Shown one piece after another: positions 11,441-25,329 of a DNA stretch of 64,000 nucleotides (position 1 is the first letter of the stretch; each line of letters begins with the position of its first letter). A program made the position numbers and the translations under genes. A model generated the notes under the pieces. The model was not told the DNA's origin, searched no databases, and worked only from the letters and a program-made list of their open reading frames with translations. Origin of the DNA: Anticarsia gemmatalis (Eukaryota; Arthropoda; Insecta; Lepidoptera; Erebidae); assembly GCF_050436995.1 (NCBI RefSeq), contig NC_134764.1:6014001-6078000 (forward strand), given 5' to 3'.

Positions 11441-13502
11441 GTATGTGAACTAAAAAATACGGGCTAATTTGTAATCTAATGCCTCCATTGTTCCGGTGAA
11501 ATGGAGTAATACATCGTATTGTCCAGTCATTGTAACAGTTTTAACGTGGTAGTTTTCAGGACTTATTCGTTTCATCCTTGACATGTTTCTTAGTTTAGAT
11601 ATAAAACTGAATATAAAGTGTTTTCCCATGCAAATCTGACATCAATGACTGTAATAGTAAATAACGCAAAATTTCGTTCAAAACATTGAAGAATTTAAAG
11701 GCCTGTAGAAATCATATGAAGATTTTACATCGCTGAAGAACATGTCGGAATTATTTTTATTTTTTAGGTCCTGGGTTTAGAAAACTCTACATTATTTGGA
11801 GCCCAAAAATTCAAAGGACAGAAGATTGATTGATAATAGTTTGGAATGAATAGTGATTTCCCCCCTTTGTAAAGGGAACAAAACATGTGATTTATTACAC
11901 CTGTTCCCATAAGCCTCTGAGTCATACACAGTCACCCCATTTACTAACCCCTCCGTTCTCCCTCTATGGAATAAAAGTATTACACTTATAATCCTGGGAC
12001 AATCATTTCCTCCCCTACAAAGAGACGAAATCGATACAGCTTCAAAGAAAACTCGAAAAATCTTCAAGACTCCAAATCTGACAATTTAAATTGAAATCAT
12101 GCGATAGAGAAATCGGCGGGTGGCTATTTTCAATCAATTCTCTTTCTACCAATTGCTACCTAAGTACCTAATGATCTAATACATTTGAATACTGTTACTA
12201 TTTATTAATTCTACCTTTGTCATTTTATTATTCGTTCCTCAACGACTTTTCTGCTGACCTATTTTATAAACGAAGTGCCCTCCCTTTCGTTTTGGTAAAA
12301 AACTACGTCTGACCTATGTTATTCTTCTTTCTTTTTTTCTTAGAGCATCCTACACTAATCAAACTTGCATTGATTGATTAACTTTATTAACTATCTATTG
12401 ACTTATCGGTCGTAAATCGTAATAGTCGTCGATTGAACCATTGATTGATGATCAATCCATTGGTCTAGTAACATCTTCAAAAATTGTGATAAAAAGTTTT
12501 GAGAAATATAAACAAACGCACTACGCATTTCCAACGCATGCCTATAAACGTGGTCGATCAAGTTTATAGTAATAAACATCAACAATATAAAATATAACGT
12601 TGTTTTCATAAACTTTGAACCGTGTACGGCCGTTAACACGTGCCGCGTATCGGGAAGCCCTATTGACACATATGTTACAATATTCCTTATCGCAAACGTA
12701 GATTCACACACCTATATAATGATTTGACGGATTCAATGTGGAGTTCTGATGAAGATCATGTACTGATTGAAGTAAGAAGTCATGACAAGCATGCAGATAA
12801 CCTGTTAAAACATTTAAAGGTGTCTAGAGTTCATAAATTCACGCTTACTGGAGTGTTGAAGTATAGTGTAAATTTCAGGAAAAACTTTTAAATGTTCTAA
12901 AAAGAAGCTTCTAGAAATTGAGCTGTAAAGTTAAAATCCAGATTCTTTCTTCTGGACTTATTTGTAATCTGACCAAAAAACGACACGATAGGGCATCCAC
13001 ACACAGTAGCTGTAAGCTAACAATACATATCCTAATTTTATCAGAGCGAGGTGAACCTGTCCTTAAAATATCGGCCAAGAAAGAAAAAGAACACAATCGA
13101 CCTAGGCTGCAGAATACGTTTACTTTTACCAGTCATTAGTTAAATACTCAAACAAGTTTGAATTTATTGAATCATTTCAATAAACCAAACAAAACATTTT
13201 GGGCATTGAAATGATTAATATTGTTACAGTTTGCTTGAGGTAGGCATTTCTGTTATCAATAACATTGTTATGATTTTCCTCCTGTATTATTAATATCGGT
13301 ACTATATTTGACCACTACCGTAGCTTGCTTTATCTTCAAGGTTTGAAATATAGGTACGATATATTTTTAGGATTTTCTAAACTTATTTTGCTACGAAACC
13401 ATAGGTATTTCCTGCCTTTCCTGCAGATTATATAATCTTCCTCTTTCAAATTGCTCTATATCTGCCAATACAATAACGATTTAGGGTTCCTTATTCGTTT
13501 AG

Positions 13503-13710
13503 TGTCGTATGGTTAGTGGTGACTGGTGAACCTAGTGTAAACGTTGTTCAAGCCGCCCGAGAAGCCTTTAGCATGGCTTAACGCCTGTTATCTTGGTAGA
13601 CAACAGCCGGTACCGACTTTTTACGTGCCCTCCAAAGCACGGAGACCCATCTATAAAATGACCGCGGGTTACTTGACCCACTGAGCGCAATTGGCTATGA
13701 GACCCTCAAA
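13503..13710 (+). repeat. Interspersed repeat, family D (longest copy)
   Basis: The copy shares 'gtcgtatggttagtggt', 'gttgttcaagccgcccgaga' and 'gcatggcttaa' with 737-827, and extends further ('cagccggtaccgactttt', 'gtgccctccaaagcacggag'). The extension reveals the body of the family. Neither a transposase nor a reverse-transcriptase fragment is visible. Confidence 0.6.
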
Positions 13711-14999
13711 TCGTTTTGAAAACCCGCTATTATCCCAAACACCCAAAGCAATAAGAGATTGAAGTGAATAGCCTATTTTTTTCTTTTACGTCCCTCATTT
13801 TTTCCATAGTCATGGGTACTAACTACTTGTATTGTCTATATTTAGATAACTTCACATAGTCTGTCTAATCGATCACCTGACATAGCGGCAGTATTACATC
13901 ACTTGTGGACATAATTACTGCGTAATACTATTCACACATTGTGACAACTTGTTGTTTAAGGTAATCACTGGTTACACGAACATTTAAAACAAAATATTAG
14001 GAATCAAAACGTGACCTAAGGTACTAACCAAGAATGACCAAGAGTTTCTTGCCAGTTCTTGGCATTAGGTCTGTCTTTGATCTTGGAGATAAATTCATCA
14101 ACTGAAACTTTGACCATCATAGACCAGTCGTATAAACTCCTATACTATAGATATATAGATAAGAATATACTAGAGATAAGTGATATGGATGAAAGGTGTC
14201 CTCCGTAAAACCTTGCCCTGAAAAGCCTGTCTTCAAAACTCTACGAAGCTCGTATTCAAAGGCCAATAATACCTAATGTATTGCGATTTTTTTGGAAGCC
14301 TTACAAGGCCATTTCAAGGTACCTAATTAAATCCCTAGCCGTACTTTTACGAAAGTTTACAAACAACAGTGTCAAGAGCAGAAGGACCTTAAAATCGAAA
14401 TTTGGAATCGCGCCACACGGTAAATGTGAGCGAAAGGAAAAAATGGTAGAAAGGTATCGCATATCGACATTTCATGGAAGGTTAAAAGCAACAAGACATT
14501 GGAAGACAATGCATTACGTGTGTAAGATTGTAAATTAAGAACGTAAAGAATGATTTGCATACGGAATTTCACGTCTTTTTCAAGGGTGTATGCAGAAACT
14601 AAAGAACTTGAATATGAATTTTGGTAGAAGTCATAAACCATTGAGAAGAGTTATTTATAGTATTTTAAACGTAATGAAGTAGAGAAGTCCCTTGACTATT
14701 GGGGACGCTCTGGACTTGGCACCCAATTTGACCCAATCTCTCTCGCTCTGGAAGAAGTGTGCTGAGATAGCGATAATAATGTGGAAATCTTGATAAAAAA
14801 TAAGCTAATTGATAATTTATCAAGGATCCTTCTGAGACATTCCAATGATTCAGCAGAATAATCTTGCTATTGTAACTAGGTAGTTTTGTTTGCGTAACAC
14901 AAACCGGCATTTTATGCGTCCTGTGCAATGTGTTCATATAGTTGACAAAGTTGCATTAAAATCACTAGCTTCTTATACGAACATGGTTAAATAACTACA

Positions 15000-15110
15000 T
15001 TATAGCGCTTATGATATAATAAAATAGGGGAATTAACGCAAACACGCGGTTTACTTTGGAATGCCTGATGTTTCGGCGCAGGTAACGCTGGCCGTGGTCG
15101 CCGGCTGACT
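15000..15110 (+). repeat. Dispersed repeat fragment
   Basis: The words 'aggggaattaacgcaaacac' and 'gcctgatgtttcggcgcag' resemble a dispersed lepidopteran repeat, and the first recurs in degenerate form at 4,603-4,640. It is GC-richer than its flanks and shows no open frame. Confidence 0.4.
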
Positions 15111-16678
15111 AAAACAAAAGAAAAAACATCATAGTGCCTCAAATTGACTACTAGAAATACTAGATAGTCCATATGAACACTTAACAATCATTCATATTTG
15201 ACATAGTCAAAAGTGGGGCGCTTATCGCTTATGTAAGTCCACTTTCGCGTGCGCAGACCAGCTAGCAAACTTGACACTATAAATCTATGTAGCGATTTGT
15301 TTCATAACGCCCAGAAATTTCTTTTTAAAATCTTTTAACCTGGAGATGAAAAACAGAGGCAGCATGACAGTAATACGTAGAAATACTGAATACAGGAACG
15401 CAACCGGGCGGTCCTATCATAAGAATGCATTTAAAAAATGAATTTTCGAAATACCAAGCGAAATTTATATTGTGTGATTTGATGTGAAATCTAAACTTAC
15501 AAATCAAAGCATATCTGAGATATTTTTTGTAACTATACATAAGACATGTACAGAAAGAATTGTAATTTCAATTCAAAATGTCGGTAGCCAGTCTGCTTTT
15601 CAAAATTCACCAGATTCTTTTGCTTTTATGCTTATTTTAACGCAAGTAATTCTGCAACAATTTAAAGATTTTGTAATTTTATTTGTCCAGTCACTTGACA
15701 TTGAGAACAACGCCCCCTCGCGGCGTATGTAGTTTCACTACACTTCCTGAATACTAAGTGTTGTCAGGTTGTCAAATAATCAAGAGCCTTGACCGTCTAC
15801 TAATAAGGCGGTCAGTTTTTTTCGCCTTAGGTAGCTGTCTGGTTCGGCCTAGACACTTATCAGCTGCTGTTATGCTATCACCTTTTAGTGTAGCGCCGAG
15901 GAAGTAATTTCAATTGTGGTCTTGAAGATCATAACTTCCAGTTACCCTCGGGCAATTGCAAACTATGGTTTGTTTAAATTTTTTAAATGTTCTAGTATTG
16001 CCTTAGCCTATTCGATATTGCAGCAGGATGTCTGCATCGCATTTTTTTATGGACAGGAACGTAAAGTAGAAAGAAAACATGTGGCCACATTCTTAAAATT
16101 TTACGATTACTTGTTTATTTATATTTGTTAGATGTTAGTCACCGCATTCAACCGCCAATTCCATTAATATTTCTAATCGGATATTGTCTACAAACACTTG
16201 GTGACGTTGCTCCTCATACAGGAACTGCGGTTAGCACGCGCCATTATAAATAATGTCCAATGAAAAATAGACAGAATTATGGTATACAGGAGGCAATATT
16301 TTAAAATTTAAAGAATACATTTTTTTCTGATTAAACCATCTCATCAACTCAGATCAAAAAGAACTTCAAAATACGATTTAGGTACTGCATTTTCCAATAA
16401 AGTTCTTAACTATTTCACATTCTATTTCAAAACTAGTCAGACAAGCTGTCTGTCCCCAATAATCAAAGCTTGGACCTCGAGCTATAATCATAATAAACTG
16501 CATCGCTTAGCGATAATCACATACAAAATAGTGAATGGATCTCCAGCCTCGGGTCGTTGACCTTAGCGATTATGTTACTAGACATAATACTGTTATTTAT
16601 TTGGTAAAAGCACGGCGAGACGTCCATTGAAGGTTCTATATGGTACTTACTACGATTTATGAACTTTTACTGATGTTA

Positions 16679-16841
16679 GGCTTGCTACACACATATTCAA
16701 ATCAGCACTTTCGGTTCGACAGTATTTATCGAACAACAAAAGCGACTCGACTCACTGGTTTGGCTTGTGCCTGATCGGGCTCTTTTCACATGTTCGGTTT
16801 GAAGCCGATAAATGCCGAACCGAATAAGTGTGCCTCAAGAC
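16679..16841. mobile_element. Harbinger-type MITE, short copy
   Basis: The left end GGCTTGCTACACAC follows TTA (16,676-16,678). The right end is a degenerate inverted copy followed by TTA (16,842-16,844), giving a 3-bp target duplication as expected for PIF/Harbinger elements. The interior is full of CGGTTCG/CCGAAC words that are inverted partners of each other. The same ends and internal words occur in the better-preserved element at 23,437-23,708. Confidence 0.6.
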
Positions 16842-18538
16842 TTATGAATACTTTTAGTCAATAAATCTATTCGTTTTCTATTTTGAGAATGCTAACAATA
16901 AAATCTATAAAATTCTCTTGCAAAATGCTTTTGACGCGCAAAAACTTTTAGTAGTATTTTTTTTCCAATAACACAATTGCATTGCGACGCAGTAGTTATC
17001 AGGAATAAACCGTAATAAGTATTAAAATCTAAGCGATCTGTAACTGTGCATTTAAAAACACAGTCTATTTCAGTCCAGAATACGTCTCTAAAACATCATC
17101 TTAAAATTCCAGAGAATTTATATTTTATCGACATATTTAATCCCTTTAGTCGATAGCGTAATTTACTGTTATGCATTTTGATGTAACTCGCATCTTTACG
17201 ACTTCAATTATTTTTCAAATTATGTAATTATCCCTGAGTCATTACTTAATAGTTATTTATTACTGTTCAATATTGTTAGAAGCCATAATATGAGTGGCGA
17301 CTTAATCGCAGCAGTAACATTTTCAAATTTGAGCCATTGTAATAATAATCAGCCTATCATTGTCCAAAGACACTCTCAATCTTGAAGATCTCTTTGATGT
17401 GATAGTATGATTTTAGCATTATAGCAAAATCTCTGATATTAAAATTCAGCTTGCATTTTCTGTATTCAATAATATACCGAATATACGTCTGTGCTATGCC
17501 TCTATCCACAAGAAAATAAAAGAAGAGGGTTACATACCAAAACATTAGAAGATCGCTCGTGTCTATTTTAATGCCTATACATATAGGATGTGGCATCTTA
17601 CGCTAGTGTAATAAGAAACTACCATTGTCTCTCATATAATCTTGTTCAAAGGAATACCAGTAAATTAGAAGGCGTGTCTAAATAAAACGCTATACGATCC
17701 GTCGCTGACGCACTACGCGATCCCCTTGAAATGAACACTATTATGAACAAGGTGAATTCAATCACATGCCGCCATGCCTCATTGTCGACGCAAATATTTA
17801 GTTCAATGTACACAAGTACATTTGCACTTAAAACAATGTTGGGTTTTGGTGCGAAAGCTCTGGAACGTACGCAAAACTATAGAAGGGAACAACTTTAAAT
17901 GAGAGCGATAGGCGTTATGAATGAACTATAGTTTAAGAATTGCGATGACGTCATAAAGAAAAATACTGTACGGAATTTCTTTGCCATATACTTAAGTGAA
18001 AAACCTACCAAAGATTGGAACAGAATAGGGATGACTTGTATAACCGAGAGAAGGCCTTGCCCTGCAGTGGAGTTGAGAAAAGCTGTTCATGATGATGATG
18101 ATACCTACTGAAAGTCCGGTTCATTCCTGGAATGCCTTAATGGAACCTAACGAGCTGACTATACCATCCTAATTTCACTATGTTGAAGCATAATGCATAA
18201 TGGGAAGTACCTAATGTATATGACGTATGAAACTAAATGTGGAGTAGACCATAATTGGATCAGCGTCACTCTCGTTAATTCAATTACTCTCTACTCTTAC
18301 GCAATATTTAGCTGAAACTACATAATTATTCATCTTTATTACACATATTCATATACAGTGGTGATTCAGTTGCAACGGAATGGCAGACTGGACAGAGATC
18401 ACGTACACATCCCTAAAGCTGGATATTATTGTATCATTACTCATGTCAGTCGAGAAATATGGCAAAAATCTATATCTTTTTTACCTTGAAATGGCGTTGG
18501 AAATCTGAGGTATACCCTGAAAACACGTAATTTTTTTT

Positions 18539-18606
18539 AACCCGTTACTGTCCCACTGCTGGGCAAGGGTCTCCTCCCAAATGAGGGATGGCCTTGAATC
18601 CACCAC
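18539..18606 (-). repeat. 3' fragment of tRNA-derived SINE (family A)
   Basis: The segment 'tgtcccactgctgggcaagg' followed by 'tctcctcccaaatgaggg' is the inverted 3' end of the SINE found almost complete at 31,242-31,539. The head is absent. Confidence 0.7.
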
Positions 18607-18761
18607 AGGTCCCATTGACCATTGGCAATATGCCCGTAGCATTATATTATTATGCCACTGCTGATATAATACTGTTATAATGGCTTTTTAGTACCTAATA
18701 CCTGATAACAATGTTGTTGAAGAACCTCATAAGTACAAAAATCTAAATCAAATCATTTATG

Positions 18762-18877
18762 CCCGATTTCTGAGGTACATTTACCGGTAGTTTATCTATT
18801 CAATAGCTTTTTTTTTATACGACTTTAAACGCTATTGAATAGATTAAACTAATGCTTAATGTACCTCAGAAACCGGA
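18762..18877. mobile_element. Hairpin MITE, copy 1 (diverged)
   Basis: About 116 bp that fold back on themselves. The left arm 'tttctgaggtacattta' with 'gtagtttatctattcaatag' is matched by its reverse complement in the right arm, around a loop of about 20 bp. This copy has more mismatches between arms than copies 2 to 4, with one arm reading 'aatgcttaatgtacctcag', so it is probably the oldest. No protein is encoded. Confidence 0.8.
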
Positions 18878-21814
18878 GTCATTAATTTAGGTCAAATGCT
18901 GACACTTATGATATCCAGAGAAGCTATGTTAGAAAGTTAGTGCCAATGAGAAGAGCTGGCAAGAAACTGCCACTCGTTTTAGTACCTACTACGTAGAAAA
19001 CGTACAGTAACTCTATTATAAACAAGCTGCTTACTTAGAAATAAATCTGACGGAGCAGTCATGGGGAAACACTTAAAGTATACCAACAAGGCAATTTCAT
19101 TAATAACTACAATCTTTGTGTAAACAAACGATGCGTAAGTGCGTAAGTAGTTGAGCGTACTTTATTGTGTTCTTTGGGGAAATTACATGTCAGAAATGGA
19201 ATCCCTTTTTATGGAGATAATACCTATTACATGATTGTGAATTGTAGAAATGTTTTCTTCCTCTCTTTACAAAATTAAGAGCAATGCTGCTCTACGATAC
19301 TTATAGTTAAAGGTACAACAAAAATAATAAATAAAGATACTATTTCTCAGTTGGTATACCAGATGCTCTAATTTACTCTCTTTTGACTGTCCAATTTTTG
19401 TAATTAAGTACGATATTTTGATTTTAAAGGCAGGTAAAATTTTCTTATAAATTTGCGTTATTTGCTAGGTAAGAGAGAAACGGCCATCCACACATCAAAT
19501 GATCACGAGCTATAGAAATGGAAGATCACCTACGAAAGAGAACTTTAACTAGAATTACTAAAGTTTCTAAATTTAATCCTGATATTACCCGTTTGCTAGT
19601 TTCTCAAAAAGCCTTACCAACACTTACTAATAGGTTATCATAATATCTTTAAATGTATAGCTTGTCAGTAGTACAACCTTACGAAAAATATCCTCGTCAC
19701 TATCAAGGTAACACGAGTCCATTTGTCCTTCACCAGATAACATTATAACGTATGAATGACAGTTATGAAGAGTGGACGTCGTCACCAAATTATCATGTCG
19801 TGTATGTCACGGCGTATCAAGTCCGTGACTAAATCCAACGTGATATTGTTAACGGTGAATAAGGTACTAAGTTGTATGTCTGTTTGTATGTATGGGTCGT
19901 AGTAGATGATGACATTGACAACATATTTATTGAAGACGTAAAGAAAAGGAGTATCCATGTATAAAGCAATATTATTGATCAGCTCCTGTCCGCGAGAAAA
20001 GGTTTCCCAGAGTAAAAACTATCCGTTAATGGGACAATGTAAAGACAATGACAATGGGCAGTGGGACAGTACAAGTACCTATATAAAAAAAGTGTCTATT
20101 CACTATTCAGGTTATAAACTGCCTGTGTATATGGTAGTACGTTCAATAGTGTTAGTGTGATTGAGTAACAAACATCTGTTAGTAAGATTTACTGTTTCAG
20201 TTTCAAGGCATAAATAGTCATTAGAATACATTTATCTACTTTTTGTTAATAACATACTGTCTTGGCTATTGTCGTCATTGTCATGCTTATGGTGAACATA
20301 GTTAGGCACGTTACCCTAGACTGTTTTCGATTTGTATCGTAATGCAGCCCTTTTTATTCATAATTTGCAGCGCAGGGCACGTCCGGATTATGGACAGCCT
20401 AAGATCGTAATTTTAAGAGAAGTATGTTTAAAATAAAGCTATAGCTTCACTCTTGCACAACATTACAGTATATTGCAGTTACTAGGTACGACCCTGGGCT
20501 ATAATTGACACCGAATTTTCTGAAATATATTCTGTCAATATTAACTGTATTGTGAGGTCATAGACATCACGAAGTTGTGACGTTTTAGCACATCATTTGA
20601 TCCAATAATCACTTTACTCGATCTAATAATTGCTATCCTCGATGATGACGAAGGTTTATCTTGCTTTTGATGATGACAGTTTTCTTTCCCTCCCTCTATA
20701 TCTATTACTTTCTCATTTACTTTTTCGACTACTCAGAAACCAATTGATAACTTTAAAAACGATAAAATAAGGGCCTTGCAAAGTACAGGTGCAATGAAAT
20801 GGAGAGCTTTTTGGGTCCCAAAGTTCATTAATTCACACACACAGTAGACAAATACTGGGGTCAGTGATGAATAACAAGTGGTAACACCAGAATTTCCTCC
20901 ATAGGAAAGGTTGGCATTTGAAAGGATTGACATCTTCGAAAAGAATTAAGGGATCATTATTGCCTTATTATTTAAAATGCCTTGTAAATTTTCACGTGAC
21001 TTCGTACTTGTTTTTTTCTTCTGTTTCGTTCCATATGTCCTATTTATATGGTGTCATCATCGCCAGACTAGATGCAAATACAAACGGTTCGTTATATTTG
21101 ACATTGCGTGCCTTTGTTTATCTGATAACGCTAGCGTCTTTGCGGACGATGGCCTAAATTCTATGGTTGTTTGTTGTATGGCTTTATTATACCTTCCATT
21201 GGTACGTGGCAAAGGCACCATATACATAGGTCCAAAATTGTCATCTTTTTCGATCAATCTGTAAGTAGCTTTTTCTGTTTCCGTGTTTATTATTTACACC
21301 ACATTTACCATTTTATAGCTCTTGAAGAGCGGGACCTCCTAGCGCAGGTAACTTTTACTTAAAAAGAGGTCGCTGTATAAGATTGACTGTAAAAGTTGTA
21401 AGTATAAGTTACTGAAACATTATTTTTAACGTCATGGATTTCAGGATGGCATTATTTATTTTAAGTTGAATTTGACACATCTTCCGTATAAAATACGTTA
21501 GAATTCTAGAGGTATGCAAATCTATCTATAGATAGCATAATAACATTGGCCGTGAGCAAGTGGCGACTTTGTAATATATACTTTGATCCTTCGTACCGCT
21601 CAAGAGCACTTAAAGTTGGTAGCGATGTTTATAACAATACATCAATTAGTTAAATTACTGGTCAATGGTCTTTGACTTCGGATGTCTAAAGTATGACGTG
21701 TAAAGATTTTATCAATCAACAATCAAGGTGGTGATGACGTCGGCGTTAATAGTGTGTGAGCTATAAATCTTGAGGAGTATTTGTCTGGTTACATAAATAT
21801 TCTGTTCAGCCTAG

Positions 21815-21935
21815 CTGACCGGCAAATGAATGTTCGAGAAAAATGCCGCTCGAAATCGCCGATTCGGTTTTGTTATTCGGTAAATACTGCTGAACCAAAC
21901 GTGCCGAAACGAATATTTGGATATCAGCCTTTTAG
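21815..21935. repeat. Fragment related to the Harbinger-type MITEs
   Basis: Words such as 'aaaaatgccgctcgaaatcgcc', 'gattcggtttt' and 'gaaccaaacgtgccgaa' match the interior of the element at 23,437-23,708 ('atatgccgctcgacatcgcc'). Clear terminal repeats and target duplication are not found, so I call only a related fragment. Confidence 0.4.
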
Positions 21936-22319
21936 ACATTTGCTTCTTGGAGTAAAATCCTATTTGTATGAAGGCTTTGCATTTATTGTCTTAATAGTTA
22001 ACAAATCAAATATGTCAGTGTATCTATGATAAATAATAACTAATACTTAATTAAATAAAGCGAGCTGTTTGACTTGCTTGTCGGTTATTCATCTTTGGTA
22101 TACGGAAACCGTGATAGATAATTTAAATATCCGTATGGAGACGAGGCTTCCTGAAATTTTGTTTCTAGAAAGCAGATAATCTTTCTTTGTTTTACTTTAG
22201 TTAAATCTGATACAATAATGGACTTTACTCTCAAGATCGAAAACGGCAATTCAAAAGCAAACATTTTTTAAAGAATGGCTAGCTTTTACATGAACTAGTG
22301 TATGTGTTATTCTGGGTCT

Positions 22320-22445
22320 TCAGCTACCTATATATTAAATTTCGTCGTAATCGGTTCAGTAGTATTTGCGTGAAAGAGTAACAAACATCCATGCATACTG
22401 TACATTCTCACAAACTTTCGCATTTATAATATAAGCAGGATAGTA
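22320..22445 (+). repeat. Tail of a dispersed repeat
   Basis: The segment includes 'gtcgtaatcggttcagtagt', 'gcgtgaaagagtaacaaaca' and 'ctttcgcatttataatataa', the 3' portion of the repeat type seen at 56,988-57,691. The head is missing. Confidence 0.55.
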
Positions 22446-23436
22446 GAATTATGATTTTGGAACTGCGTCGCATATTTCTTTAAAAATACTTATAAAATTC
22501 TACAATGCGCCGTTCAATCTACGCAACAATAATGTTCTCGTATTTGTGGTTAAGTCTGCGGTTAAATCTGTGTACGCTTGTGGTTAGTGATTTTACAAGT
22601 ATTCTGAAAACAAAGCTTATACAACTAGGAAGGTTCCACTTGGATATATACGAGTAGCTTACTCATTACACGAAGACATTTCGACTTAAAATTGCGGCGA
22701 TTCTTACCAGACTTTTTCATGAATAATATCTTCAATGTAATTCGTCTAAAGTGCTATAGAATTTATTCATCCTTAGTCAGCAAACATACGTTAGGGAATA
22801 CACATTGGTATGAGTTGGGTAGTCACTCGATAGTCGTTATTAATTTATCATCTATAACTTTACTTTTATTTATACAAATGACTAATATTTTTTATCTTTA
22901 CCAGCGGGCGTATTTTTAGATTCATTGACAACTAGCGTCAATTTGATTCACTATGCAGTATATTGCAGCTTTCACATGACATATTTATGATTCATCATCA
23001 TTTTAAGGAAGAAGAGAACTATCAAACGATTATCATCTGAGATACATAATCCTCAGATCTGTATCTGTCAAACATACGATTGCATTATTCATCAAGTTCA
23101 CAAAACAGGTGCAATACTCGCAAGATTACATCGATAATCATCTGACACAAATTGTAGTTCTACTACTTAGTCATCGTCTCAATCAGTAATCAATACTCAA
23201 TATCAGATGTCTATATCAAAATTTTATTGTACTGCATTGAACAGGAAGTTAGAACTTTTGATTTCAATCAAATTTATTTGTTTTATTTTCTTGATAACGC
23301 GGTTGTTGCACTCTTAGCGACAACATGCATTTACGTAGTGTAGTTAAATAAAAACATATTTTTCGTTTTCTCCGTGTCATGTGATTACAAGCTTGAAGTC
23401 TATGACTTTATCTTATTTAAAGTTCTTGACGAGTTA

Positions 23437-23708
23437 GGCTTGCTACACACGTTTTCGGGTCGGCATTAATCGGCCCACCCGGGTGGTAAAATCGAATTTG
23501 TGCAGATAAATCTTTGAGAAAATATGCCGCTCGACATCGCCGCGCCTGTATCGGCACAAACCGAACAAGTATAACTGAATTGTAATGATCGGACCCGAAC
23601 GAACTACCAAATCGGCACAAGCCGAACAAGTGTAGAAATTGCTTCAGTTTTGTTGTTAAATAAAGACTGCCGAACTGAGTCTGCCGGCCCGATTGTATGT
23701 AGCAATCC
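23437..23708. mobile_element. Harbinger-type MITE with TTA target duplication
   Basis: The ends are inverted: GGCTTGCTACACACG on the left and, on the opposite strand, GGATTGCTACATACA on the right. Each is bordered by TTA (23,434-23,436 and 23,709-23,711), the 3-bp duplication of PIF/Harbinger insertions. The 272-bp interior is a chain of CGGCAC/CCGAAC words in both orientations, including two copies of 'atcggcacaarccgaacaag', giving a partly palindromic structure. No transposase is present, so it is non-autonomous. Confidence 0.75.
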
Positions 23709-24422
23709 TTAGATATCTTCAGGTTTTGCCAACGAGTAATTTAGATTGTAAATTTATTTTTATGAAAGGAAAATTCGCACAAAAATAACTTCGTAGTTAG
23801 CTATCCTTGTATTTGTCATATCAGTAGTTAGTATTGTAACATCTTTATTGTTCTAAGACTGGTAAAGCTCTCTTACTAATTAGATTTTATGTATTTACAA
23901 CAAGATAACTAGCCTAAATTGTAAGGTAGTAATTGTATAAAACAATCTTAACTGGGCCTTGTATGAATATTATGCAGATGATTAGGATTGGTTAAGGTAT
24001 TGCAGTGTTATAAAGGTGTAAAGTATATCATAGCCTATTTAGCAGACTATTAAACTAATGCGATGCCAGCCTAGAGCGGCAAGTAATAACAACGATAATA
24101 ATGCGTAATAGAACCTATTTAAATTTATTGTCACTTGTGTTCTAGTTATGGGACGAGCTGCTGCAATTGCGATGCAACTGCATTTAATATTAATACTCGC
24201 ACTCGCACAAATCAGACGATGATGAATCAATGATGGCCTGGTGGTCGCAGTTTACCTTTATCAGCAACAAAGTATGCTTTTTCCACGAATTTTCGATCTA
24301 TCAATCTGCAGAAAACCAATGGAATTAAATAAAGTATTGATCTTTTTATTATATTCTTTGACAATCTCTCCTTATTGTTATTTTCTGCTAGCAAACTAGC
24401 AAATAACTGACACATTCATTAA

Positions 24423-24539
24423 CCCCCGGTGTCTGAGTACATTTAGCGGTAGTTTATGTGTTCAATAGCGTTTTTTTATATGAGTTTAAACGCTATTGAA
24501 TAGATAAACTACCGCTAATTATACCTCAGAAACCGGGGG
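24423..24539. mobile_element. Hairpin MITE, copy 2
   Basis: The element runs from CCCCCGG to CCGGGGG and is close to a perfect palindrome, with a short loop (about 24,470-24,490). It is bordered by TAA on each side (24,420-24,422 and 24,540-24,542), which may be the target duplication. The arms are the same as those of copies 1, 3 and 4. Non-coding. Confidence 0.85.
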
Positions 24540-24947
24540 TAAGCCAATCTTAATAAGAAATTGGCGCAAACTGAAAAAAATATGGGTGAAAACAGTGCGT
24601 CGCAGATCTTGTACCTACTTTGATAAATCTTTGTTGCACAATTGAGTCATTTCATTGACATAGCTTTGCTGCTACAAAGTATATACTGCGGTCTGATAAA
24701 ATGTCCCTAGGAATATTCTAGATCTATTTATTCATATTGGATTAGACTCTGAACTCTCACGACAAGAATAACTTGATGATTGAATCAGAAAACTGCGCTA
24801 AACGAGTTAGATACGATTATATCATTATTATCTCAATTAGCACTTAAGAGGTGACGTGTGTCGTAATAATCGCTCGGTCGTCAATTATGTTAAGTAGAGA
24901 TGTTCAAAACTACATTTATATTCTACACTATATCTATCTAACTAATG

Positions 24948-24990
24948 CCTGGTTTCTGAAGTACATTTAGCGGTAGTTTATCTATTCAAA
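24948..24990. mobile_element. Hairpin MITE, single left arm only
   Basis: The segment 'tggtttctgaagtacattta' followed by 'gcggtagtttatctattcaa' is one arm of the hairpin family. It stops at the loop-proximal end without a partner arm. The complete copy 3 begins 12 bp further on. Confidence 0.75.
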
Positions 24991-25002
24991 CTGTATTTTT
25001 AT

Positions 25003-25119
25003 CCCCCGATTTCTAAGTTCATTTAGCAGTAGTTTATCTATTCAATAGCGTTTTTTGTATGTATTTAAACGCTATTGAATAGATGAACTACCGATAAATA
25101 CACCTCAGAAACTCGGGGT
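25003..25119. mobile_element. Hairpin MITE, copy 3
   Basis: A full palindromic copy from CCCCCGATTTC to GAAACTCGGGGT with the usual loop in the same orientation as copies 1 and 2. The arms carry a few private substitutions ('ttagcagtag' against 'ctaccgataaa'), so they no longer pair perfectly. It sits directly beside an isolated left arm. Confidence 0.85.
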
Positions 25120-25329
25120 TAATAAATGCAATACGATAGTAGAAAATATCTCTACGGTAGTTTTGTTTTAGTTTGCAGTGTGTTTAAAACATCTTTGTTT
25201 AACTGACATACACTGAAATTATGAAATCTTTCTCTTCAATAAAACTATTTTCTGCAGTCGCTTACATAAAACTGGTAGTCAGATTGAATCAGAGAGAGAA
25301 ATTGTTTTAGATTCCACGTCTTCATTATA

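Noticed and set aside
11792..12711. Minus-strand frames of 91 and 102 codons.
   Set aside because: No similarity to known proteins and no splice or promoter context; such lengths are expected by chance over tens of kilobases.
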